Below, piece by piece: positions 57,016 to 64,000 of a stretch of DNA of 64,000 nucleotides. Source of the DNA: Streptomyces sp. DH24 (GTDB lineage Bacteria; Actinomycetota; Actinomycetes; Streptomycetales; Streptomycetaceae); the NCBI RefSeq assembly GCF_029813775.1, contig NZ_JARVKW010000017.1:62001-126000 (forward strand), in the 5' to 3' direction. The notes under the pieces are model-generated. The model was not told the origin of the DNA. It did no database searches and saw nothing but the letters and a program-made list of their open reading frames with translations. The position numbers were made by a program, and so were the translations under genes. The number at the start of each line of letters is the position of its first letter. Position 1 is the stretch's first letter.

Positions 57016-58178
57016 GCCTTGTCCTCCTTGGGCAGCTCGGGCGGTCGGTCGAACTCGTCCGTCACGGTCGGTGTCTCCTCCCCGTCGCCGCCGGTCCAGC
57101 GCACGAGCAGATCGCCGAGGGCGGTCTCCTGCTCCAGCGCGACGGCCTTCTCGCGGTACAGCTCCAGCAGGGCGAGGAAGCGGGCCACGACGGTCAGGGT
57201 GTCGTCGGTGTCCTCGACCAGCACGCGGAAGCTCGCCTCGCCGAGCTCCTTCAGCCGGGCGACGACGATCCCGGCCTGCTCCTGCACGCTGACCAGCGGC
57301 GCGTGGATGTGGTCGACGTACACCTGCGGCTTCGGCTTGGGCTGCATCGCCTTCACGGCGAGCCGGGCGAAGCCCTCGGGGCCGATGCTGATGACGACCT
57401 CGGGCAGCAGCTCGGCGTGGTGCGGTTCGAGTCCGACGGTGCGGGGGTACCGCCGGGCCTCCGCGTCCAGGCGCCCGCCGAAGATGTCGGCGATCCGCTT
57501 GTACGCGCGGTACTGGAGCAGCCGCGCGAACAGCAGGTCCCGCGCCTCCAGCAGGGCCAGGTCGGCCTCGTCCTCCACCTCGGCGGCGGGCAGCAGCCGG
57601 GCGGCCTTCAGGTCGAGCAGCGTGGCGGCCACGACCAGGAACTCGGTCGTCTCGTCCAGGTCCCAGTCCGGTCCCATGGCCCGGATGTACGCCATGAACT
57701 CGTCGGTCACCTTGGACAGGGCGACCTCGGTGACGTCCAGCTTGTGCTTGGCGATCAGCTGGAGCAGCAGGTCGAACGGCCCCTCGAAGTTCGCGAGCCG
57801 GACCTTGAAGCCACCGTCGTCCCCGGCCGCCTCGCCGGCGGAGGGCCGGGGCTCGGAGGGCTGAGCGGGAGACGCCGCGCCGTCGTCACCGCGGGCGCCG
57901 ACCTGGGCAGGCGTTTCGCGGGGCGACGGGGGGTGCTGATGGTCGAGCGCCTCGGACGCTGCCGCCGGGGCTGCCTCCACCGCCGTCCCGGCCTCGGGCG
58001 CCACCGCCCCCGACGCCTCGGGCACGGCCGCCCCGGCCGCCTGCGACGCTGCCGCCCTGGGAGCCTCGGGCGCCGTCGTCCCGGACCCGGCGGGCGAAAC
58101 CCCGGGCCCCCGCCCCAGCGCACGCCGGCGGCCGGCGGGCGTGCCGGAGGCGGAGGCGGGAACGTCGTTCGAGGTCAT
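57012..58178 (-). CDS. scpA: Segregation and condensation protein A
   Basis: The kleisin subunit of the SMC complex. The conserved part starts near residue 122: KVRLANFEGPFDLLLQLIAK, HKLDVTEVALSKVTDEFM, and the C-terminal winged helix VARFLALLELYREKAVAL. At 388 residues it is about 120 longer than usual because of an Ala/Pro/Glu-rich N-terminal extension, presumably disordered. It overlaps scpB by 4 nt and follows the small basic protein gene by 18 nt, forming the parA-(small protein)-scpA-scpB-rluB operon. Confidence 0.95.
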   Translation of the reverse strand: MTSNDVPASASGTPAGRRRALGRGPGVSPAGSGTTAPEAPRAAASQAAGAAVPEASGAVAPEAGTAVEAAPAAASEALDHQHPPSPRETPAQVGARGDDGAASPAQPSEPRPSAGEAAGDDGGFKVRLANFEGPFDLLLQLIAKHKLDVTEVALSKVTDEFMAYIRAMGPDWDLDETTEFLVVAATLLDLKAARLLPAAEVEDEADLALLEARDLLFARLLQYRAYKRIADIFGGRLDAEARRYPRTVGLEPHHAELLPEVVISIGPEGFARLAVKAMQPKPKPQVYVDHIHAPLVSVQEQAGIVVARLKELGEASFRVLVEDTDDTLTVVARFLALLELYREKAVALEQETALGDLLVRWTGGDGEETPTVTDEFDRPPELPKEDKA

Positions 58179-58196
58179 GGCCCCCGCAGGCTACCG

Positions 58197-58745
58197 CTAC
58201 CGCCCGCGCAGTCGTCGTACGAGGATGCTGGCGTCCCCGCGGGTCTCCAGATCCGCGAGCACCACCGCGACCGCCTCCCGCACGATCCGCCCGCGGTCCA
58301 CGGCCAGCCCGTGTTCGCCGCGCAGCACCAGGCGCGCGTGCTCCAGGTCCATGAGTTCCTCGGCGGACACGTACACGGTGATCTTCTCGTCGTGCCGCTC
58401 CCGGCCGCTGGGCCGCCGCGCGGCGGCCCGGCCCCGCTTGCGCGGCGCGGCGGCGGAAGAACCTTCCGCCACGTCCTGCCGGCGCGCGGACCCCGCGGCG
58501 CCGGACCGGCTGCGGGACTCGGCGTCGGCGGGCTCCGCGTCCGCCGCGACATGCTCCGGGCCCGCGCCGTCGCCGCCCTGGGCGGGCACCGACTGGGGCG
58601 CGTCCTCGGCGGACGCCGCCGGATCGCTCTCCCCCGCGGGAGGCGGCACCCGGGGCTCACCGTTGGCCTGGCGCCGAGGGGTGGAGGCCTGGAGCGCCAT
58701 CCCCCCTGTCGTACGGAAGAGTTCGTCGGCCCCCGGCAGACTCAC
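58197..58745 (-). CDS. Small protein with C-terminal ribbon-helix-helix-like domain, ParA neighbour
   Basis: The 182-residue protein is disordered at its N-terminus (Ala/Pro/Glu/Arg-rich, to about 115) and ends in a compact basic domain: HDEKITVYVSAEELMDLEHA, then VDRGRIVREAVAVVLADLE. The strand-helix-helix pattern resembles ribbon-helix-helix DNA-binding proteins of the ParG/Omega type that partner ParA ATPases. GTG 58745 overlaps the parA stop (GTGA) and is preferred to GTG 58757. It may load or regulate the neighbouring ParA. Confidence 0.65.
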   Translation of the reverse strand: MSLPGADELFRTTGGMALQASTPRRQANGEPRVPPPAGESDPAASAEDAPQSVPAQGGDGAGPEHVAADAEPADAESRSRSGAAGSARRQDVAEGSSAAAPRKRGRAAARRPSGRERHDEKITVYVSAEELMDLEHARLVLRGEHGLAVDRGRIVREAVAVVLADLETRGDASILVRRLRGR

Positions 58746-59920
58746 TCGGCGTGACACCGGGCGAGCACCTCCCTGGCGAGCTGGCGGTAGGCGGCGGCAC
58801 CGACGGAGTTGGAGGCGTACGTGGTGATCGGCTCACCGGCGACCGTGGTCTCCGGGAAGCGCACCGTACGCCCGATGACCGTGTGGTAGACGTGGTCGTC
58901 GAACGCCTCGACGACGCGCGCCAGGACCTCACGGCTGTGCACCGTGCGCGAGTCGTACATCGTGGCGAGGATCCCGTCGAGCTCCAGCTCCGGGTTGAGC
59001 CGCTCCTGGACCTTCTCGATGGTCTCCGTCAGCAGGGCGACACCGCGCAGCGCGAAGAACTCGCACTCCAGCGGCACGATCACCTTGTGCGCGGCCGTCA
59101 GGGCGTTGACCGTGAGCAGGCCGAGCGAGGGCTGGCAGTCGATCACGATGTAGTCGTAGTCGGGCAGCAGCGGCTTCAGGGCCCGCTGCAGCGTCGACTC
59201 ACGGGCGACCTCGGAGACCAGCTGGACCTCGGCCGCCGACAGGTCGATGTTGCTGGGCAGCAGGTCCATGTTCGGGACCGCCGTCTTCAGCAGCACCTCG
59301 TCGGCCGCCATCCCCCGCTCCATGAGCAGGTTGTAGACGGTGAGGTCGAGCTCCATCGGGTTCACGCCGAGTCCGACCGACAGTGCGCCCTGCGGGTCGA
59401 AGTCGACGAGGAGCACCCGGCGTCCGTACTCCGCGAGCGCGGCACCCAGGTTGATGGTCGACGTCGTCTTGCCGACGCCGCCCTTCTGGTTGCACATCGC
59501 GATGATCTTCGCGGGGCCGTGGTCGGTCAGCGGGCCCGGGATCGGGAAGTACGGCAACGGGCGTCCGGTCGGGCCGATGCGCTCACGGCGCTGACGGGCC
59601 GCGTCGGGCGCGAGCGTCGCCGCGTACTCGGGATCGGGCTCGTACTCGGCGTCGGGGTCGTAGAAGTGCCCCTCGGGCAGTTCGTCGTAGGCGGCGAAAT
59701 GGTTGTGGGGCGCGCCACTTCCGTCGCCGGCCATGGCGTTCACGTGATGGCCATCCATGCTCTGGTGTGCTGGCTGAGTCACCCCTGTCGTCTGGTGACT
59801 CCGGTGGGCTGCGAAGGTGCGCACTGCGACGGAGCCGACAGCCTCGAACCCCGCGGGACCCTGGTCCCGTGCAGGCATTCCTGGTTGACCACCCCCGGGA
59901 GTAAATGTCGACTCATTCAC
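58742..59920 (-). CDS. parA: ParA/Soj-family ATPase
   Basis: The 392-residue protein has the deviant Walker A CNQKGGVGKTTSTIN near 145, Walker A' LVDFDPQGALSVGLG, and Walker B-like YDYIVIDCQPSLGLLTVNAL. The 130-residue N-terminal extension is Pro/Gly/His-rich, unlike compact Soj. It is likely a second chromosome- or cargo-partitioning ATPase distinct from the origin-linked parAB. GTG 59920 has GGAGGT 10 nt upstream. The gene heads the condensin operon, so coordination of chromosome organisation with segregation is suggested. Confidence 0.88.
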   Translation of the reverse strand: MNESTFTPGGGQPGMPARDQGPAGFEAVGSVAVRTFAAHRSHQTTGVTQPAHQSMDGHHVNAMAGDGSGAPHNHFAAYDELPEGHFYDPDAEYEPDPEYAATLAPDAARQRRERIGPTGRPLPYFPIPGPLTDHGPAKIIAMCNQKGGVGKTTSTINLGAALAEYGRRVLLVDFDPQGALSVGLGVNPMELDLTVYNLLMERGMAADEVLLKTAVPNMDLLPSNIDLSAAEVQLVSEVARESTLQRALKPLLPDYDYIVIDCQPSLGLLTVNALTAAHKVIVPLECEFFALRGVALLTETIEKVQERLNPELELDGILATMYDSRTVHSREVLARVVEAFDDHVYHTVIGRTVRFPETTVAGEPITTYASNSVGAAAYRQLAREVLARCHAE

Positions 59921-60180
59921 AAGTCGTCTTACCTCCTTGGTGACCAGGAAACTTCTAGACAGGTCAGCGTGGCACCATGCCGACGGTTGGCGACTCTATG
60001 GCGTGTCGGGCGTCCGCAGCAACACAATCCGCCGGACCCGGCCGGATGTGTCGGCAATGAAACATCCCTCTGTCAAGGGCGTACGGCCGTCGCACGGCAG
60101 GTTTCACCGGTGTACGAATCGGTTGAAGGGTTACGTTCGAGGCGAGTTGACCGAGAGCCGCAAAGTGACCATACACACAT

Positions 60181-60213
60181 CCGGCCGGACCTTGTCGGGC
60201 AAGGTCCGGCCGG
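60181..60213 (-). terminator. Hairpin downstream of ald
   Basis: A perfect 14-bp stem (CCGGCCGGACCTTG / CAAGGTCCGGCCGG) around loop TCGGG follows the ald stop at 60291 by about 80 nt. The rest of 59921-60290, about 370 nt, is the relatively AT-rich leader of parA with no other gene seen. Confidence 0.85.
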
Positions 60214-60290
60214 GTGTACGAGGTTGACGACGCGTGTTGACGTATCGCCTTTACCGCTTGACGACTTGACCGCGTCGAGCCGCCGGACGG

Positions 60291-61415
60291 TCAGCCGAGC
60301 AGGGAGTCCAGCTCGACGTGCTCCAGGCCGTGCGCCTCGGCGACCTCCTTGTAAACGACCTTGCCGTCATGGGTGTTGAGACCCTTGGCGAGCGCCGGGT
60401 CGCGGCGCAGCGCCTCCACCCAGCCGTTGTTCGCGAGCGAGACGATGTACGGCAGCGTGGCGTTGGTGAGGGCGTTGGTGGAGGTGTTGGGGACCGCGCC
60501 GGGCATGTTGGCGACGCAGTAGAAGACCGAGCCGTGGACCGGGAAGGTCGGCTCGGCGTGTGTGGTGGGGCGGGAGTCCTCGAAGCAGCCGCCCTGGTCG
60601 ATCGCGATGTCGACAAGGACACTTCCCGGCTTCATGCGGGACACCATCTCGTTGGTGACCAGCTTCGGGGCCTTGGCGCCCGGGATGAGCACCGCGCCGA
60701 TGACGAGGTCGGCGTCGAGGACGGCCTTCTCCAGCTCGAAGGAGTTGGACATGACGGCCTTGACCTTCGTGCCGAAGATCTTGTCGGCCTCGCGCAGCTT
60801 GTTGATGTCGCGGTCGAGCAGGGTCACGTCGAAGCCCATGCCGACGGCGATCTGGGTGGCGTTCCAGCCGGACACGCCGCCGCCGATGACGACGGCCTTG
60901 GCCGGGGTGACGCCGGGGACGCCGCCGGGCAGCACGCCGCGGCCGCCGTTGGCGCGCATCAGGTGGTAGGCGCCGACCTGCGGGGCCAGCCGGCCGGCGA
61001 CCTCGGACATCGGGGCGAGCAGGGGCAGCGCGCGGCTGGGCAGCTCGACCGTCTCGTAGGCGATCGCGGTGGTGCCGGACTCCAGCAGGGCGTCGGTGCA
61101 CTCCTTGGAGGCGGCCAGGTGGAGGTAGGTGAAGAGGGTCTGGTCCTTGCGGAGGCGGTGGTACTCCTCGGCGATGGGCTCCTTGACCTTCAGCAGCAGG
61201 TCGGCGGAGGCCCAGACCTCGTCGGCGGTGCCGAGGATCTGCGCTCCGGCGGCGACGTACTCGTCGTCCGTGATCGAGGAGCCGGTGCCCGCACCGCGCT
61301 CGACGACGACCTGATGGCCGTGGCGCACCAGCTCGTGCACACCGGCGGGGGTGATGGCCACCCGGAACTCGTTGTTCTTGACCTCGCGGGGGATGCCGAC
61401 CTTCACGTCGATCAC
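60291..61415 (-). CDS. ald: Alanine dehydrogenase
   Basis: The 374-residue enzyme oxidatively deaminates L-alanine to pyruvate with NAD+. Visible residues are VGIPREVKNNEFRVAITPAG, LLLKVKEPIAEEY (substrate Lys), FTYLHLAAS (His) and the NAD fold VVIGGGVSGWNATQIAVGMG. Length agrees with the hexameric family. The GTG at 61415 (VIDVKVGIPREV) is chosen with AAGG upstream; the longer frame to 61475 has no SD. It is a single gene with its own terminator. Confidence 0.97.
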   Translation of the reverse strand: MIDVKVGIPREVKNNEFRVAITPAGVHELVRHGHQVVVERGAGTGSSITDDEYVAAGAQILGTADEVWASADLLLKVKEPIAEEYHRLRKDQTLFTYLHLAASKECTDALLESGTTAIAYETVELPSRALPLLAPMSEVAGRLAPQVGAYHLMRANGGRGVLPGGVPGVTPAKAVVIGGGVSGWNATQIAVGMGFDVTLLDRDINKLREADKIFGTKVKAVMSNSFELEKAVLDADLVIGAVLIPGAKAPKLVTNEMVSRMKPGSVLVDIAIDQGGCFEDSRPTTHAEPTFPVHGSVFYCVANMPGAVPNTSTNALTNATLPYIVSLANNGWVEALRRDPALAKGLNTHDGKVVYKEVAEAHGLEHVELDSLLG

Positions 61416-61550
61416 GGTCCTTGGCTCTGGGGATACGGGGTACTGCATGACATTCCCGGACGCGCGTGGGCACACCGGGAGAGACCGCAGGAGAACGTGC
61501 GGCAGAGCCAGTCTAATGAAGGTGTTCCCGCTGTCTAGCCTTTCATTGCA

Positions 61551-63752
61551 TCAATCTGCAGCGGATGTACTGCGGATTTCGCAGGTGTTAGGTCCTTGTT
61601 CCGGCTCCCGGGCCTGCTGTTTCGGCCCGGAGGCCTGTGATTCCGGTGCGGCAGAGGCCTCCTCGACGGCCGCGGAAGCCGCGGCGGCCGAGTCGGCCAC
61701 GGTGCCCTCGGGGACCGCGGACACCGCCGGGGGCGTCTCCCGCTCCGGCTCCGGCTCGCTCTCCTGGAGCTCCTCTCCCAGCATCCGCTCCGCGGCGCCG
61801 CGGTGCAGCCGGGCGGCGGCGGGGTCGCCGAGGCGCTCCAGGGTGTCGGCGACCCGGAGGTGCAGCGCGGCCTGCAACCGCACGTCCTCGGCGCGGCGCG
61901 CCCACTCGATCGCCTCCTGGCAGGTCCCCAGCGACTCTTCGAGGCGCCCGGCGTACTCCTGCACGCGGGCCAGCTCGCTCAGTGCCCGGGCGTACGCGGG
62001 CAGGTCGCCGGTCCTGCGGTGTCCGGCGACGGCCGCCCGCCAGTGCCGCACGGCCTCGCCGTAGCGGCCGGCGTAGGTGTGCGCGGTGCCGATACGGCCG
62101 TACAGCCGGGCGGCCTCGCCGCGCTCGTCCCGGGCGAGCCGCTGGGCCAGCGCGCGGCCGAACCAGTCGGCGGCCCGGTCGTAGTCCCCGAGCTCCAGGT
62201 GGGCGCCGCCGACGGATTCCATGGCGCGCCCGGTCGCGTACGGGTCGTCGGCGGCGCGTCCGGCGTCCAGGGCGGCCCGGTAGCGCGTGAGGGCCTCGGC
62301 GGTACGGCCGGTGCGGGCGTCGAGGTCGCCGAGGTTCAGCAGGGCGGCGGCCTTCTCGCGGGGCAGGTTCCGGCGCTCGGCGACGTCGAGGACCAGCCGG
62401 TGCACCCCGTACAGGTCGGGCGCCGCGGCCTGGGTGCCGAAGTGCGCGACCATCGCGCGGACCAGCTGGGACATCAGGCGGCGGGCCAGCGTGTCCAGCT
62501 CCCCGTCGGCGACCGCGAGGCGGGCCGAGGCGAGCAGCGCGGGGCGGCGCAGGCGCAGCCAGTCGGCGGCCGCGCGGGGCGTGGAAAAGCGCAGCGAGCG
62601 CGGCATGCCGAGCAGCTTCTCGCGGGCGTGCGGGCTGTCGGTCTCGGTGATGGCGCGGCAGGACTGGAGCAGCCGTACGGTCCGCTCCAGCATGCGGGCG
62701 CGGGCCAGCAGGACCTCGGCCGGGCGGTCGTGGGCCTCGGTGAGGGCGCTCAGCAGCGGGTGCAGGCAGCCCGGCACCTCGTACTGCGGCTCCGGCCCGT
62801 CCACGGCCCGCAGCATGCCGAGGGCGACGAAGTCGTCCAGGGTGGTGCGGGCGCCGCCGACGGAGCAGCCGGCCAGCGCGGAGGCGGTGTGCGGGTCGAC
62901 CAGGCCGGCCGGGGCGAGACAGAGCAGTCGCAGTATCCGGGCGGCGGGGCTGGGCAGCGCGCCGTAGGTGAGCCGGAAGACGCGCGCGAGGGGGGTGCCC
63001 TCGTCGCCGTCGGCGTGCAGATGCTTGGCGAGGTCGGCGACGGCGGCCTTGGGGCGGGCGGCGAGCCAGCCGCCGGCCAGCGTCAGCGCGGCGGGCTGGG
63101 CCTGGCACACCTCGACCAGGTCCTCGGCGGCGCGGGGGTCGACGGTGATGCGGACGGAGCCGGTGTGCCGGGACAGCAGTTCCACGGCCGACTTGGTGTC
63201 GAGGCCGCCCAGGGTGCAGGGCCGGACGTCGGCGATCCCGGTCAGCGGGCCCTGGGCGACGGCGACGACCAGGCAGTCGGGGCTGTCCGGGAGCAGGGCG
63301 TCGACCTGTTCGGCGTCGGCCGCGTCGTCGAGGAGCAGCAGTGCCCGCCGGTCCGCCAGGGCGTCGCGCAGGGCCGCCGAGAGGTCGTCGTCGTCCGCTC
63401 CGGGCGGCGCGGTCACGTCGAGGGCGGTGAGGAGTTCGCGGGCGGTGCGGCCGGTGGGCACGGGCGTGCCGTCGGGGTCGCTGAGGCGGGCGCGCAGCAC
63501 CCCGTCCGGGTAACGCTCCGCAACCTGCCGGACGAGTTCCTCCGCGAGGGACGTACGGCCCGAGCCGGGCTTGCCGGCGATGAGCAGCACGCGTGCGCGT
63601 GGCGCCTTGCGGCCGGAGATGGTGTCGAGGCCGGCCCGCTCGATGTCGGCGCGGAGCTCCTTCAACTCCCGTGTGCGACCAAGGAACAGAGCCTCCGCAG
63701 CAGCGTGTCCGGACAGCTGCGCGCCGCCTGTGTCCACTGCCTGATCCGCCAC
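61551..63752 (-). CDS. NB-ARC/TPR protein (STAND-type ATPase)
   Basis: The 733-residue protein begins at GTG 63752 (VADQAVDTGGAQL) and carries a P-loop IAGKPGSGRTSLAEELV at about 60-75, LLLLDDAADAEQVDALLP as Walker B and a GxP-like winged helix (YGALPSPAARILRLLCLA), as in STAND ATPases of the AfsR/NB-ARC class. From about 440 there are five to six TPR repeats (e.g. ALTRYRAALDAGRAADDPYA, YDRAADWFGRALAQR). The last 60 residues are Glu/Ala/Pro-rich. No SARP/DNA-binding domain is fused. It may be a signalling switch whose effector is elsewhere. ATG 63779 is an upstream option. Confidence 0.85.
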   Translation of the reverse strand: MADQAVDTGGAQLSGHAAAEALFLGRTRELKELRADIERAGLDTISGRKAPRARVLLIAGKPGSGRTSLAEELVRQVAERYPDGVLRARLSDPDGTPVPTGRTARELLTALDVTAPPGADDDDLSAALRDALADRRALLLLDDAADAEQVDALLPDSPDCLVVAVAQGPLTGIADVRPCTLGGLDTKSAVELLSRHTGSVRITVDPRAAEDLVEVCQAQPAALTLAGGWLAARPKAAVADLAKHLHADGDEGTPLARVFRLTYGALPSPAARILRLLCLAPAGLVDPHTASALAGCSVGGARTTLDDFVALGMLRAVDGPEPQYEVPGCLHPLLSALTEAHDRPAEVLLARARMLERTVRLLQSCRAITETDSPHAREKLLGMPRSLRFSTPRAAADWLRLRRPALLASARLAVADGELDTLARRLMSQLVRAMVAHFGTQAAAPDLYGVHRLVLDVAERRNLPREKAAALLNLGDLDARTGRTAEALTRYRAALDAGRAADDPYATGRAMESVGGAHLELGDYDRAADWFGRALAQRLARDERGEAARLYGRIGTAHTYAGRYGEAVRHWRAAVAGHRRTGDLPAYARALSELARVQEYAGRLEESLGTCQEAIEWARRAEDVRLQAALHLRVADTLERLGDPAAARLHRGAAERMLGEELQESEPEPERETPPAVSAVPEGTVADSAAAASAAVEEASAAPESQASGPKQQAREPEQGPNTCEIRSTSAAD

Positions 63753-64000
63753 GGGCCACACTCCCGTCCAACCGCACACCGGCGCCCGCCGGGACTCCGG
63801 ACCGGGCCTGTCCAGAGCCTAGTTCACGCTCTGCGACGAACCGTGTGGAGCGCGGCGGACAGGTCCCCCGATCGGATCAGCCGATGGTCACACCACGAGG
63901 GCATGCGGGGATGCGGCCGTGGGCGACCCGGTGTACGGGCCGCCCGCACGGCGGCGCGTCAGGCATTCGCCCACGGCCTCGGACGTTCAAGCCCGCACCC
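63753..64000. other. Right-edge intergenic stretch
   Basis: About 250 nt to the window end are GC-rich with no frame of convincing length, repeat or RNA. This would be the promoter region of the NB-ARC/TPR gene, if it starts at 63752. Confidence 0.4.

Overview
The window is a contiguous piece of a high-GC actinobacterial chromosome, almost certainly Streptomyces. The evidence is the very high GC with strong G/C bias at third codon positions, the frequent GTG starts, the Tat/Sec-secreted protease, lipase and LPMO set, a pair of streptogrisin-type proteases, a SepF-like protein, and the order der-plsC-cmk-tyrA-aroH followed by rluB-scpB-scpA-(small DNA-binding protein)-parA-ald. From memory this order resembles the S. 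coelicolor chromosome around SCO1710-SCO1774. That comparison is recall and was not computed. No rRNA, tRNA, CRISPR array, prophage or complete insertion sequence was seen.

Left part (1-12.6 kb): a partial sugar-type ABC ATPase, a class F sortase with a secreted membrane-anchored protein, an MFS exporter, a CitMHS citrate transporter carrying a perfect 9-bp tandem repeat, a molybdopterin oxidoreductase next to a TetR regulator and a TetR-like operator, a lipoprotein, homogentisate dioxygenase (hmgA) with a GntR regulator, and a stand-alone Type ISP C-terminal (DNA-specificity) domain protein. 13-26 kb: a frameshifted anti-sigma-K-like gene, a Ser/Thr kinase, an SGNH lipase, a subtilase, an AAA ATPase, a DUF72 protein, a GntR gene whose 3' end has been copied into a 29-bp tandem array, acetyltransferases, a DUF402 hydrolase, a methyltransferase, a 44-residue peptide gene, a cell-wall-sorted AA10 LPMO and a secreted lipase.

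Middle (26-46.5 kb): a dnaE2-imuB-like translesion cassette behind two LexA-type boxes, a membrane protein, two secreted streptogrisin proteases, a DUF5685 protein with an extreme cysteine-rich tail, a SepF-like division protein (sflA-like), a glutaryl-CoA dehydrogenase, a DHA2 exporter, a PAP2 phosphatase, an I78 inhibitor-like protein, a solitary ctaD, an Rpf/LysM protein and two conserved hypotheticals.

Right part (46.5-64 kb): the housekeeping operon aroH-tyrA-cmk-plsC-der with coupled overlaps, a Rieske lipoprotein, and a small cluster that stands out. This cluster has an NrtR-like Nudix regulator with its own candidate operator, an ADP-ribosylglycohydrolase, and two paralogous polymerase-beta-type nucleotidyltransferases that converge and overlap at their 3' ends. 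The chromosome-maintenance operon parA-(small basic protein)-scpA-scpB-rluB follows, then ald and an NB-ARC/TPR protein. Strong hairpin terminators separate many of the convergent units.

The least conventional items are the NrtR-like/ARH/nucleotidyltransferase cluster, the Cys-rich DUF5685 protein, the LexA-box dnaE2-imuB pair without a visible imuA, the stand-alone Type ISP specificity domain, the 29-bp array built from a gene's own stop region, and two broken regulators (anti-sigma-K-like and an ECF sigma stub).
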